Shown here in pieces: positions 42,194 through 52,091 of a DNA stretch of 64,000 nucleotides. The stretch is from Bacteroidota bacterium (lineage in GTDB: Bacteria > Bacteroidota > Bacteroidia > B-17B0 > Aurantibacillaceae), in NCBI GenBank assembly GCA_020403265.1, contig JADBXZ010000012.1:1-64000 (forward strand). Direction: 5' to 3'. Each line of letters starts with the position of its first letter. Within the stretch, counting starts at the first letter, position 1. A program made the position numbers and the translations under genes. Under the pieces are notes generated by a model. That model saw nothing but the letters and a program-made list of their open reading frames with translations, was not told the DNA's origin and searched no databases.

Positions 42194-45127
42194 TTATAAA
42201 TCTGATGGGATTTTGATAATAACTTTGGTCCCGATAACTTGCTCAGATTCATTCTTCAGTTCTACTGTTTCAACTCCTATAATACCTTTAGAGTTTGCAT
42301 TTAAAAGCTCTAGCCTTAACTGATTGGCTTTCGTGGCGAATGGAGTGTGTTTTTTGTTACGAGCAGCATTCAGTTTTAATGAGGCTTCAAGGCCAATACC
42401 ATTGTCAATTACTTCTACTATTAAGTTGAAGTCTTTTTTATAAAAATGAAGTTCTAGTTTCTTTGGTCCTTTTTTATGAAGTAACCCGTGTTTAATGGCA
42501 TTCTCAACGTATGGTTGAATTAACATTGATGGTATTTTGAAAGAATCTTCAACCTCCTCATTAACATGAATTAAGTAATTAAAATCCTCTTCAAATCGCA
42601 TTTTCTCCAATCTAAGGTATAAATTCAAAGCTTTTAACTCTTCACTTAACTGAATATAATCTTTTGTGCTCATTTCTAATATTGAGCGCATTAATTCACT
42701 AAAACTCACCAAATAATCCCCTGCAGTTTTTTTATCATTTAAATAAATATAAGATTGTATTGTGTTTAGGGCATTAAAAATGAAATGGGGATTCATTTGG
42801 GCTTTAATGCCGGAAAGGGTAGAATTTCTTAAAGCCTTTTCCAATTCTGTTTTTTGGGATAATAAGGCGCTTTGTTTGCTAATTGTTTTAAGTCTAGATC
42901 GAAATAATAAGAATGAGGAGACAACAACGATACTAAAAAGGATTAGGAAAAACCAAATTGTGCGATAAAAAGGGGGTTGAATCACAAATGATATTTCAAT
43001 AGGTTTAGCTGACTCTATGCCGCGGTCGTTAATTGCTTTTATTTGGATTTTGTAACTATTTGGTTCCAAAGCTGTTAATAGGATTTTATTTTCGGATGCT
43101 TCAATCCAGTTACCTTCATTTACACGGTAATATGCCTTAGTTGATTCAATTCCTCTATAGTCTAAAACGCAAAAATTGAATTCGAAAAAATAAGAATTAT
43201 ACTCAAATTTTTGTTCGGAAGCAAAATCAAAAGGCTTGCCGTTAATTTTACCCTCTGTTATAAAAATTGGGGGTGGTTTATTGTTTTTGTAATAACTATT
43301 TAATGGAGAAATTACCACTCCGGAAACGTTTGCTATAAAAGTAGTGTCATTTCTGTGCACAAAATCCACGAGATCAACTCCATGAAAACCATCAGACAAG
43401 TATTGGTCTTTTAGTTTAATTCCTTTTGAATTAAGCACATGTATGCCTCGATAAGTTACAATGAATACTTTTGACTCAAATATTTTCATCATGTAAACCT
43501 CTTCATTATTATATAATTGAGGTTTAATATATTGTGATACGCTACCATTGGAGTATAAAAGAATGCCATTAATTGGGGTCGCAATCAATATAGAATCGTT
43601 ACTTAATTTAGCCAGAGATACCGCCTTGATCTTCTCATGATTATGTAAAAGCTCAAATTGATGAGTGCCTTTGAAACAAAATAATCCTTTACTGGTTATA
43701 GAAATAATTTTATCATTATCTGCGAATACAGAAGATCTTACACGAGTATTAACTTTTGTAAGTGCTAAACGATTATAATATATATCTATAGATGGTTGTT
43801 TAAATATTTTATATAAGCTATCCCTTTCTGTTAAAGGAAACAAGGATAAACAAAAGCCTTCGGACAAAATATATGTATTATCATTAATTTGGAATACATC
43901 ACTTACGGAATAGGCATATTTTTGTATTTGATTGTTTCTTATTAAATTAAATAGTTGATTTGAAAATACGATTTCATCTCTTTTAGAGTTGAAGTGAATG
44001 TCTCTTACTTCATGTATTGCAGAATCTTTATAAATTAAATTTGCATACTTGTTTTTTGAATTGATTTCGTAAATTTCATTATTTCGGGTCCCCGCCAACA
44101 AATTAAAATGTTTGAAAGCTATAGATTTAAAACCTGTATTGTTTAAAAAGGTGGTGGTTTGAGGCTGTGACACTAAAATTAAACCTTTATTTAAGGTAGA
44201 TATCCACCAATTTTTTTGTTGATCAACTAATATACCAGAGATACTTTCCTGCTCAAAATAATGCTGTATTAGTTGAAATTTTGAGTTATACAAATATAAC
44301 CCATTAGTAGTTAATAAAACGAAATGATTCGCATCGATTACACTCAGATGATTAATGATGGTACTATTAGGAACATCTTTTAAAAACATAAACTCACCAC
44401 TCTCCAAATTTTCAAGTATAAACGGGGGCCGTTTTCCAATCAATAAATTTTTATTTTGGAATAAAATATGATAAAATCCAACGTTATTTGATTTGAATTT
44501 CTTAACAACCTTATTGCCATTTGGATAGTAAAATGAAATGGTGTTTTTATCCGGTACAATTATGGCATAACTATTGGTTTTACCTTTTAATGTTGATGGC
44601 TGAAGTTCATTAGAATTCGGAAAATTTACCTGAATCCTATTCTTGCTAATATTAAAAAAACTAATGCCTGATTTACTAACACAACCAATTAATGAATCAT
44701 TAATTAAAACACCTTGCTTAATGTTTCCAAATTTTGAAATACCGGCAATAAGCTTAAGTGAATCTGATTTTAATGTTTTCTTAAAATAATGCCCGGAAAA
44801 ATTTTGACAATACATTACTCCATATTTGTCCTCAAAAAGATTCGTTACTGATTTGTCGTAATTCTTAGGCGCAGCAAAAAAAACAATTTTCTTGCCATCA
44901 AACCTCGCTAGTCCATTTTCTGTACCTAACCAAATAAAACCTCCTTTATCTTGAAAAACATCATATATAGCCCCTGTTACACCATTATTTTCATTAAAAA
45001 AACGTTTGTTAAGTGGATTCTGAGCAAAAGCGATTTGTGAATTAATTAACGGACAGATTAAAATAAGAAATCTTAAAAACCCCTGTTTAAAAAAGCTTAA
45101 AATCTGCAACATCATTGAAGATAACAC
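42194..45127 (-). CDS. Two-component regulator propeller sensor histidine kinase (LytS-type kinase)
   Basis: A 977-residue membrane sensor. A signal sequence is followed by a periplasmic seven-bladed-type propeller with blades such as GFIWLGTENGLARF and WWISTLNKGLILV. A Y_Y_Y-like domain precedes one membrane span (about 720-740). A coiled linker follows, then a His kinase domain whose phospho-acceptor lies in NPHFIFNALN (about residue 780). The ATP-binding NAIKHGLLHK and DNGIGL motifs come last. It pairs with the LytTR regulator downstream. The signal sensed is not evident; such sensors often respond to polysaccharides or envelope state. Confidence 0.9.
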   Translation of the reverse strand: MLSSMMLQILSFFKQGFLRFLILICPLINSQIAFAQNPLNKRFFNENNGVTGAIYDVFQDKGGFIWLGTENGLARFDGKKIVFFAAPKNYDKSVTNLFEDKYGVMYCQNFSGHYFKKTLKSDSLKLIAGISKFGNIKQGVLINDSLIGCVSKSGISFFNISKNRIQVNFPNSNELQPSTLKGKTNSYAIIVPDKNTISFYYPNGNKVVKKFKSNNVGFYHILFQNKNLLIGKRPPFILENLESGEFMFLKDVPNSTIINHLSVIDANHFVLLTTNGLYLYNSKFQLIQHYFEQESISGILVDQQKNWWISTLNKGLILVSQPQTTTFLNNTGFKSIAFKHFNLLAGTRNNEIYEINSKNKYANLIYKDSAIHEVRDIHFNSKRDEIVFSNQLFNLIRNNQIQKYAYSVSDVFQINDNTYILSEGFCLSLFPLTERDSLYKIFKQPSIDIYYNRLALTKVNTRVRSSVFADNDKIISITSKGLFCFKGTHQFELLHNHEKIKAVSLAKLSNDSILIATPINGILLYSNGSVSQYIKPQLYNNEEVYMMKIFESKVFIVTYRGIHVLNSKGIKLKDQYLSDGFHGVDLVDFVHRNDTTFIANVSGVVISPLNSYYKNNKPPPIFITEGKINGKPFDFASEQKFEYNSYFFEFNFCVLDYRGIESTKAYYRVNEGNWIEASENKILLTALEPNSYKIQIKAINDRGIESAKPIEISFVIQPPFYRTIWFFLILFSIVVVSSFLLFRSRLKTISKQSALLSQKTELEKALRNSTLSGIKAQMNPHFIFNALNTIQSYIYLNDKKTAGDYLVSFSELMRSILEMSTKDYIQLSEELKALNLYLRLEKMRFEEDFNYLIHVNEEVEDSFKIPSMLIQPYVENAIKHGLLHKKGPKKLELHFYKKDFNLIVEVIDNGIGLEASLKLNAARNKKHTPFATKANQLRLELLNANSKGIIGVETVELKNESEQVIGTKVIIKIPSDL

Positions 45128-45150
45128 AAAAACGATTAAAAAAATCAGAG

Positions 45151-46380
45151 TTAATACGCCAAAATTACTTTTCTGATTATTTCAATACATTCTTCAAGTT
45201 GTGTTTTGTTGATGACCAAAGGTGGAGCAAAACGAATAATATCGCCATGAGTTGGTTTGGCAAGCAAACCATTTTCAGCAAATTGCAAACATACATCCCA
45301 CGCCGTTTTACCATTTTTTTCTTTAATAACAATGGCATTAAATAAGCCTTTACCTCTCACATTCGTGATGGCATCAGATTCATTCATTAATTTTACCATT
45401 GCCTCTCTGAATAATTGACCTAGGGATTCGCTATTCTCAACTAATTTTTCATCCTTCAATACTTTTAAAGCTTCAGTAGCAACTGCACATGCTAAAGGAT
45501 TACCTCCATACGTACTTCCATGCTCACCGGGCTTAATAGTTAACATGATTTCATTACTTGCTAAAACTGCTGCAACCGGCAAAGTACCGCCGCTTAAAGC
45601 CTTTCCTAAAACTAAAATATCCGGCTTCACATTTTCATGGTCGCAAGCCAACATTTTTCCGGTTCTTCCTAGTCCTGTTTGCACCTCGTCTGCAATAAAT
45701 AATACATTGTATTGATCGCATAATTTACGCACACCCTTTAAATAACCTTCATCTGGAACAACAACTCCTGCCTCACCTTGAATTGGCTCCACCATAAATG
45801 CCGCAGTATTTGGATCTTTAATTGCTTTCTCCAATGCATTTAAATCATTATAATCTACCAATTCATACCCCGGCATATATGGGCCAAAACCTTTATAACT
45901 GCTAGGGTCATTACTGCTGCTGATGGCTGCCAATGTTCTTCCCCAAAAATTACCATTCGCAAATACAATTTTGGCTTGGTTTTCCGGAACACCTTTTATA
46001 TCATAAGCCCATCTGCGCGCTAATTTAAGTGCGGTTTCTCCTCCTTCTACTCCGGTATTCATCGGTAGTACCTTATCATATCCAAAAAATTCAGTTATAA
46101 ATTTTTCATATTCGCCTAGTTTATTATTGTAAAATGCTCTTGATGTTAAAGTTAATTGATGAGCTTGATCAACTAAAGCTTTAATTATTCTTGGATGGCA
46201 GTGGCCTTGATTAACGGCGCTGTATGCTGCCAAAAAATCGTAATATTGTTTCCCTTCCACATCCCATACCAATACGCCATTTCCACGTTCAAGAACAACC
46301 GGTATCGGATGATAATTATGTGCGCCATAATTATCCTCTAATTCCATTAAATAATCACTTTTTGTTGTATTCAAAACCAT
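45151..46380 (-). CDS. rocD: Ornithine aminotransferase
   Basis: PLP-dependent enzyme that transfers the delta-amino group of ornithine to 2-oxoglutarate, giving glutamate semialdehyde. The N-terminal [17 protein letters not shown] is characteristic of ornithine transaminases. [31 protein letters not shown] and LGKALSGG (the PLP lysine, near residue 253) are also in place. The 409-aa length is normal. It is separated from the next gene by 23 bases, but that gene codes for an unrelated sensor kinase. Confidence 0.93.
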   Translation of the reverse strand: MVLNTTKSDYLMELEDNYGAHNYHPIPVVLERGNGVLVWDVEGKQYYDFLAAYSAVNQGHCHPRIIKALVDQAHQLTLTSRAFYNNKLGEYEKFITEFFGYDKVLPMNTGVEGGETALKLARRWAYDIKGVPENQAKIVFANGNFWGRTLAAISSSNDPSSYKGFGPYMPGYELVDYNDLNALEKAIKDPNTAAFMVEPIQGEAGVVVPDEGYLKGVRKLCDQYNVLFIADEVQTGLGRTGKMLACDHENVKPDILVLGKALSGGTLPVAAVLASNEIMLTIKPGEHGSTYGGNPLACAVATEALKVLKDEKLVENSESLGQLFREAMVKLMNESDAITNVRGKGLFNAIVIKEKNGKTAWDVCLQFAENGLLAKPTHGDIIRFAPPLVINKTQLEECIEIIRKVILAY

Positions 46381-46471
46381 AACAATAATTTAAATGGCTA
46401 ATTTACTAAATATCCGTAAAGCCCACAAATAATGAGAAATGAACTAAAATAAATCGTTGAACTAAGTGTTT

Positions 46472-46750
46472 TTAACTAAAACTTACGTCTTGAATACAGG
46501 AAATAGGCATAACAGTACCGCCCTTTAAAGTAATGTGCGATTCACTGACAAACCAAACAGTAGTCTCAACTACACGCATGCCTTCGCAGTCTTTAAAAGT
46601 AATTTTGACTTTGTGTTTAAATCCATTACCTAAAACTAAGGCTGTTTTTAATTTTTCTAAACGGATTTGACGTTCTTCAACCTTTTCTAATACATCTCCG
46701 AATGGAAATTTCAAACCAGAAATGGTTTCTTTACCAACTATATTTTTCAT
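46472..46750 (-). CDS. Small conserved-looking protein of unknown function
   Basis: A 92-residue protein with no signal peptide or membrane span. The first half is helical and charged (EKVEERQIRLEKLKTAL). The second half has alternating beta strands (HKVKITFKDCEGMRVVETTVWFV) ending in GGTVMPISCIQDV. The overall shape is a small helix-plus-sheet domain. I do not recognise a family. Codon use and composition are like the neighbours, which supports a real gene. Confidence 0.6.
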   Translation of the reverse strand: MKNIVGKETISGLKFPFGDVLEKVEERQIRLEKLKTALVLGNGFKHKVKITFKDCEGMRVVETTVWFVSESHITLKGGTVMPISCIQDVSFS

Positions 46751-46819
46751 GTTGTTACTTTATTAAATTTATTTGAACTCAATTAATTTAGGAATTACTC
46801 CGCACGCTTACTTGATATT

Positions 46820-47155
46820 CTAAATTCTATAAACACATAAAAAATCAAGACTAACTACTAGATTATTCTTAGCTCTTGATAAGTGAGGCGAGAATGGTAA
46901 ATCACGGAATCTTGATGAAAAAAAATCACCAGAGTTTATTGCTTTATTTAATTTAAGTTTGATAGGATGATTTGACTCATCTTCATGCTCCATATCAATA
47001 ATATTGTTGCAAAAAGGAGAATTAATTTCATTATTGAGTACAACTTTTCCCTTATTAATAGCTTGAATTTTAATTGTACTCGACAGGGTTGATTTACCAA
47101 GTGCTAAAAGCATCATTAAGCAACTAAATAAAGCTATATTTAGGTTCGATTTCAC
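46820..47155 (-). CDS. Small putative exported protein of unknown function
   Basis: A 111-residue product from a GTG start. An N-terminal hydrophobic segment (IALFSCLMMLLALG) could be a signal peptide or anchor. The rest is polar (NNIIDMEHEDESNHPIKL) with no motif I recognise. It is divergent from mutS. It may be a young or weakly conserved gene. Confidence is limited because composition alone supports it. Confidence 0.4.
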   Translation of the reverse strand: MKSNLNIALFSCLMMLLALGKSTLSSTIKIQAINKGKVVLNNEINSPFCNNIIDMEHEDESNHPIKLKLNKAINSGDFFSSRFRDLPFSPHLSRAKNNLVVSLDFLCVYRI

Positions 47156-47323
47156 AATATCTAAGTTAGTAAGAATAGATTCAGATTCTATTAATGTTGA
47201 TGTTAATTTATTCTAAAACAACTAAACGCATTTAAAGTATTAACTTCATCAATTCAAGCAATTTTTAATAGGTTGTTTATAATTAACTTTAGCCAATTTA
47301 TTTGAATTTTTTATTTTTAATAC

Positions 47324-49966
47324 ATGGCAAAAAGTACGGAGGTGAAGGAAACGCCCTTAATGAAACAATACAATAGCATTAAAGCAAAATACCCTGATGC
47401 AGTTTTATTGTTTAGAGTTGGAGATTTTTATGAAACATTTGGTGAAGACGCTGCAAAAGCTAGCAGAATTCTAGGCATTGTGTTAACCAAAAGAGCCAAT
47501 GGTTCTGCTTCACATATAGAATTAGCAGGTTTTCCTCATCATTCTTTAGATTCATACTTGCCAAAACTTGTTCGAGCAGGATATAGAGTTGCGATTTGCG
47601 ACCAACTTGAAGATCCAAAACTGGTGAAAGGGATTGTAAAGAGAGGTATTACGGAATTAGTGACACCGGGCGTAAGTTTTAACGACAAATTGTTAGCGCA
47701 TAACCAAAATAATTTTTTAGCAAGCATACATTTCAATAAAAACGATGCGGGTATTGCTTTTTGTGATGTGAGTACAGGAGAGTTTTTAGTTGCGCAGGGA
47801 TCCATACCTTATATCGAAAAGCTAATACAAAATTTTAAACCCAATGAGTTATTATTTGAAAAATCAAAGCGTGATCAACTTAATAATTTGGTAAGTGAAA
47901 AATTATATTCCTTTGGATTAGATGATTGGGCCTTTAATTACGACCATGGTTATGAAAGTTTATTAAAACAGTTTGAAACCAACTCTTTAAAAGGATTTGG
48001 CATTGAAGAGTTAACTAACGCTATTTCAGCCTGTGGCGCTTTATTGCACTACCTAGGCGAAACCAAACACGATAAACTTAAACACATTACCAAGGTTAGT
48101 CGCATTAATGAAGAACAATTTGTTTGGTTAGACAAATTTACAATCCGAAATTTAGAGCTTTACGGAACCAATCACGAAAACGGCAAAAGTTTAATTGATG
48201 TGATTGATAAAACTATTTCACCAATGGGATCGCGTTTACTTAAACGTTGGCTGGCATTACCTTTAAAACATGTTGAGTCTATTAATGAACGCTTAAATGC
48301 TGTTGAATTTTTTGTTAAAAATGAACATCTGCGAACAGAACTAATTGATTCTCTTTCAGAAGTTGGAGATTTAGAACGACTCATTTCTAAAGTTGCTGTT
48401 CAACGTGTAAACCCACGTGAAATGGTGCAATTAAAGCGATCATTACTAACTGTTAAAAATATTCAGGTAGTTTTAATTCAAAGCGAAAGTGAAGCGCTAA
48501 AAAAAATTGCCGAGCAATTAAATCCATGCGACAGTATTATTGAAAAAATAAATCATACATTAAATGAAGATGCACCTGTTAACATTCTTAAAGGCAATGC
48601 TATCCTTTCAGGTGTTAATTCAGAATTAGATGAACTCAGAAACATTGCTTTTAGCGGGAAAGATTACTTACTAAAAATTCAACAACAGGAAATTGAAAAA
48701 ACAGGTATCACATCTCTAAAAATATCATACAATAATGTATTTGGGTACTATTTAGAAGTAACGAATGTGCATAAGGATAAGGTACCCAATGACTGGATTC
48801 GTAAACAAACCTTAACAAATGCTGAACGTTATATTACACCGGAATTAAAAGTTTACGAAGAAAAAATTTTAGGTGCTGAAGAAAAAATTACTGCGCTTGA
48901 ACAGCAATTGTTTGATTCATTAGTAATGAGCGTAAATGAATTTATTAGTCCAATACAACTTAATGCTTCGTTAATTGCAAAAACAGATGTTTTACTTGGT
49001 TATGCACTTTTAGCGATTGATAATAACTATTGTAAACCTCAACTTTCAACTGGGTTTGAAATACAAATTACAGAAGGCCGACACCCTGTGATTGAAAAGC
49101 AGTTACCACTGGGAACAGAATATGTGAGTAACTCCATTTTTTTGGATAACGACCAACAACAAATCATGATGATAACAGGCCCTAACATGAGCGGTAAATC
49201 AGCTTTGTTAAGGCAAACAGCGCTCATTGTTTTGCTAGCACAAATTGGCTCTTATGTTCCTGCGGAAAGTGCTAAAATTGGCGTGGTTGATAAAATTTTC
49301 ACCCGTGTAGGCGCAAGCGATAATATCAGTAGCGGGGAAAGTACATTTATGGTTGAAATGAATGAAACTGCGAGTATTTTAAACAACCTGAGTAATAGAA
49401 GTTTAATTTTATTAGATGAAATTGGAAGAGGCACAAGTACTTACGATGGCATTTCGATAGCATGGAGTATTGCAGAATATCTCCACAATCACTCACAAAG
49501 AGCTAAAACACTTTTTGCAACACATTATCATGAGTTAAATGAAATGACAAATGTGTTTGAGAGAATACAAAACTTTAATGTAAGTGTGAAGGAAGTAAAT
49601 AACAAAATAATTTTTTTACGCAAATTGAAAGAAGGTGGCAGCGAGCATAGTTTTGGAATACATGTTGCACGAATGGCCGGTATGCCTAGAACATTGGTTG
49701 AAAGGGCAACGCATTTGTTATCCAGATTAGAAAAACAACATGAAAGCAATTTATTAGAGGGAATGCCAGATAACAAATCTATTAATGCTAAAAAGTTGCT
49801 TTCGCAAAATCATCATGATGTGCAATTAAGTTTTGTGCAATTAAATGATCCTTTATTGGAACAATTAAGGGATGATATTTATGCTTTGGACATCAATACG
49901 CTTACGCCAGTTGAAGCATTAATGAAACTTAACGACATTAAAAAAGCACTAGGTGCGTTAGCCTAA
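47324..49966 (+). CDS. mutS: DNA mismatch repair protein MutS
   Basis: Cytoplasmic mismatch-recognition ATPase. The mismatch-contacting FxE motif is FYE at 35-37 in [10 protein letters not shown]. The connector, lever and clamp follow. The C-terminal ATPase has Walker [14 protein letters not shown] near residue 617, then [10 protein letters not shown], Walker [17 protein letters not shown] and the ATHYHELNE motif. At 880 aa it is full length. Its only strand-mates are downstream; the genes on either side run the opposite way. Loss would give a mutator phenotype, and nothing here suggests it is inactive. Confidence 0.97.
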   Translation: MAKSTEVKETPLMKQYNSIKAKYPDAVLLFRVGDFYETFGEDAAKASRILGIVLTKRANGSASHIELAGFPHHSLDSYLPKLVRAGYRVAICDQLEDPKLVKGIVKRGITELVTPGVSFNDKLLAHNQNNFLASIHFNKNDAGIAFCDVSTGEFLVAQGSIPYIEKLIQNFKPNELLFEKSKRDQLNNLVSEKLYSFGLDDWAFNYDHGYESLLKQFETNSLKGFGIEELTNAISACGALLHYLGETKHDKLKHITKVSRINEEQFVWLDKFTIRNLELYGTNHENGKSLIDVIDKTISPMGSRLLKRWLALPLKHVESINERLNAVEFFVKNEHLRTELIDSLSEVGDLERLISKVAVQRVNPREMVQLKRSLLTVKNIQVVLIQSESEALKKIAEQLNPCDSIIEKINHTLNEDAPVNILKGNAILSGVNSELDELRNIAFSGKDYLLKIQQQEIEKTGITSLKISYNNVFGYYLEVTNVHKDKVPNDWIRKQTLTNAERYITPELKVYEEKILGAEEKITALEQQLFDSLVMSVNEFISPIQLNASLIAKTDVLLGYALLAIDNNYCKPQLSTGFEIQITEGRHPVIEKQLPLGTEYVSNSIFLDNDQQQIMMITGPNMSGKSALLRQTALIVLLAQIGSYVPAESAKIGVVDKIFTRVGASDNISSGESTFMVEMNETASILNNLSNRSLILLDEIGRGTSTYDGISIAWSIAEYLHNHSQRAKTLFATHYHELNEMTNVFERIQNFNVSVKEVNNKIIFLRKLKEGGSEHSFGIHVARMAGMPRTLVERATHLLSRLEKQHESNLLEGMPDNKSINAKKLLSQNHHDVQLSFVQLNDPLLEQLRDDIYALDINTLTPVEALMKLNDIKKALGALA

Positions 49967-49985
49967 GACAAAATTGATTTAATTA

Positions 49986-50007
49986 AATTATCAATAAATT
50001 GATAATT
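49986..50007. terminator. Short dyad between mutS and the DUF2752 gene
   Basis: AATTATCAAT / ATTGATAATT, a perfect 10-bp AT-rich inverted repeat with a 2-nt spacer (9 bp with a 4-nt loop). It covers the DUF2752 stop codon. It has no GC core, so a terminator role for these converging genes is uncertain. Confidence 0.35.
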
Positions 50008-50383
50008 GCGCCCATAGCATAGGACCAAAACTTGGCAAAAAAGTGCCAATTGTAAGGATTAAATCTACATAAATAATTAAAGAATAATTTGTTAACTTTT
50101 TGATAAGCAATAGCATTAAACGCCAAATGAATTGGCCAATAAAAAACAAAAAAACATGCAAGGCATAGGCATTAAACTTTACCCCTTCTGCAATCCGGCA
50201 ATGGGTAAAGTAACTAAACGCTCTTGATATCCCACAGGAAGAACATTCTTTACTGGTATAAGATTTAATAATACAATTAATTGGATGTTCAGTGGGGTAA
50301 AAAAAATAGGAATAGCCCAAAACTATTCCTATTAAAATGATAACTCCTAAATTAATCTTTTGATATAAAGTAGGTTTAACCAC
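49991..50383 (-). CDS. DUF2752 membrane protein
   Basis: A 130-residue membrane protein with about three spans. The segment CIIKSYTSKECSSCGISRAF (from about 37) carries the hallmark Cys-x2-Cys-Gly motif of DUF2752 in the usual position after the first span. The family has no known function. It starts at GTG directly behind the previous gene with no gap, so both are probably one transcription unit. Confidence 0.85.
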   Translation of the reverse strand: MVKPTLYQKINLGVIILIGIVLGYSYFFYPTEHPINCIIKSYTSKECSSCGISRAFSYFTHCRIAEGVKFNAYALHVFLFFIGQFIWRLMLLLIKKLTNYSLIIYVDLILTIGTFLPSFGPMLWAQLSIY

Positions 50384-50779
50384 TTAATTCGCAGAAGTTG
50401 TATCCGCAGGAAGTTCTTTAAGTTCATTGAATTGTTGCGCAGCCTTGTTTAAAGAATCCATGAATCCTGACTTTTCAAATGCATCTTTCATTGCGTCTGC
50501 AGCGTGAGCAACAGCATACCATTGCCAGCCTGCGATAGCGCATCCAACAATTGAACAAGCCAAACCGGCAATAGCCATGCCTCTGGGCGCTCCGGCTTTT
50601 CCAGCCTGACTGATACTCACTATTGAAAGAATTAAACCAATAACTCCGGGGATTAACGCATACATACCTAAACAAGGGATAAAAGATAATACGACTGCTA
50701 CGATTCCTAGAATCATACCTACCATGCCAAGAGTTTTACCGGCCGTAGGATTTTGAGATGAATTGGGTGTTTGTTCCAT
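50384..50779 (-). CDS. DUF4190-like small membrane protein
   Basis: A 131-residue protein with a polar N-terminus (MEQTPNSSQNPTAGK) and two or three glycine-rich hydrophobic segments (LGMVGMILGIVAVVLSFIP, LIPGVIGLILSIVSI, GMAIAGLACSIVGCAIAG). The pattern fits DUF4190 and relatives. The C-terminal tail is amphipathic and outside the membrane. It is paired with the DUF2752 gene in one unit. Function is unknown. Confidence 0.7.
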   Translation of the reverse strand: MEQTPNSSQNPTAGKTLGMVGMILGIVAVVLSFIPCLGMYALIPGVIGLILSIVSISQAGKAGAPRGMAIAGLACSIVGCAIAGWQWYAVAHAADAMKDAFEKSGFMDSLNKAAQQFNELKELPADTTSAN

Positions 50780-50874
50780 TTAATTTAAATTTTAAAATAC
50801 TAAGGTATAATTTTTTTTAAAGCAATTGTCTAATAATATGCCTTTTTGAATGCAAGATCCGGGCTTGTTGGCAC

Positions 50875-51777
50875 TTACCACCTGAAGTTTAAACCTAAAC
50901 TACTTTGCATACCAAATCCATGACTTGAACCCAAATAACTTGTGTTTCGATAAGTCCAATTTGGAGCTATTAAAAATAATATGTTGGTGTGTTTTAAAAC
51001 AGGCATTTTCTTTCCTAATCTAATGTTAACTCCAAATGGCATCGACATCATCAGCATCATTGAAGGTTTTGTTATACGCTCACTGTAAAGATGAAGGGTA
51101 ATTTGATCATAACTAATATTTTTTCCAAAACCTTGTTGAACAGCACCGTTTTCTATATAAGTTGTTTGTTTTGATTCTGTTATTGTGCTTTCATAGACTT
51201 TGTTAATTGTTAAACCGGGTGAAAACTCAAGTCCGGCATTTAACCAAACTATTCTTGATTTTTTGGTATTTAAGTTTATACCCATTGGTAAAAAAAGAGT
51301 ATTGCCATAGATTCCATAACTTGCATCTAACCTTGTAATACTTTGTTTTTCTAATATATTGGCACTATTGGAGCTTTGGTAAATTTCGTTTGTTTTCAAT
51401 GGATTCTTTTGACTATAATAACCTCCGGCAAGAATTGTATTTGCAAATCGAAAACCAATAAAGCCTTCCAAATTAACCTTCTTCATCGTATTTATTTCAT
51501 AAAACGTTTTTAGTTCAAGCTGAAAGGAGCTTAGCCCATTTGTTGCGATAAAATATGGCGCATAGGTATAATCATTAGTATAATTTTGATCTAATGATAG
51601 GTCTCCTGTGAAAATTGGTTTTAATTGGTTTGTTGTTAGTCCAGAATATTTAGCACTCATAAATCCAAAACTTCCGCTAATTCCCGTAAATCGAATTGGT
51701 TTAAAAGTCAAATCATCTATTTGACAAATTATTACATTGGAAATCAAACCAAAAATTGATATAACCACAAACTTCAT
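50875..51777 (-). CDS. Putative outer-membrane beta-barrel protein
   Basis: A signal peptide (MKFVVISIFGLISNVIICQ) precedes about 280 residues with alternating aromatic and polar residues as in amphipathic strands (FQLELKTFYEI, KIDYGIYGNT-like, FGVNIRLGKKM). The last residues LGLNFRW end in an aromatic residue, typical of barrel C-termini for BAM recognition. No specific family is recognised. It is preceded by a gap of about 315 bases with a hairpin-like dyad. Confidence 0.6.
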   Translation of the reverse strand: MKFVVISIFGLISNVIICQIDDLTFKPIRFTGISGSFGFMSAKYSGLTTNQLKPIFTGDLSLDQNYTNDYTYAPYFIATNGLSSFQLELKTFYEINTMKKVNLEGFIGFRFANTILAGGYYSQKNPLKTNEIYQSSNSANILEKQSITRLDASYGIYGNTLFLPMGINLNTKKSRIVWLNAGLEFSPGLTINKVYESTITESKQTTYIENGAVQQGFGKNISYDQITLHLYSERITKPSMMLMMSMPFGVNIRLGKKMPVLKHTNILFLIAPNWTYRNTSYLGSSHGFGMQSSLGLNFRW

Positions 51778-51867
51778 ATTTTTAAAACGATGGATTTTTA
51801 ATATTGTTGTAAATTGGTTATGGAAAAAATAAATATTTCCTTTAATGAAATCAGCTCATTAAGCCAC

Positions 51868-51897
51868 TTTATTCATTTGAGTTTTCAAATGAATAAA
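51868..51897. repeat. Perfect 13-bp inverted repeat, intergenic
   Basis: TTTATTCATTTGA / TCAAATGAATAAA with a 4-nt spacer (gttt), in the 314-base gap at 51778-52091 between rimO and the putative barrel gene. On neither strand is it followed by a T run, so it is not a standard terminator. It begins 90 bases upstream of the barrel start codon. The rest of the gap shows only a 36-codon open frame on the minus strand without a good start. Confidence 0.6.
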
Positions 51898-52091
51898 CAA
51901 TTCAAGAAAATCAACCATTTATGAAAAATAAGATAAAACCCGAAGAGTGATTTTCTAAATCAGGCCAACTTGCAGCAGTCACGATAAACCCAACTAATAC
52001 AGGAATATAGTTTACACTTCGTTAGAGTATTTATTTACTGCAGAAGTGATACATAAACAAAAGAGGAAATAAGTCTATCATGAATTAAAAC

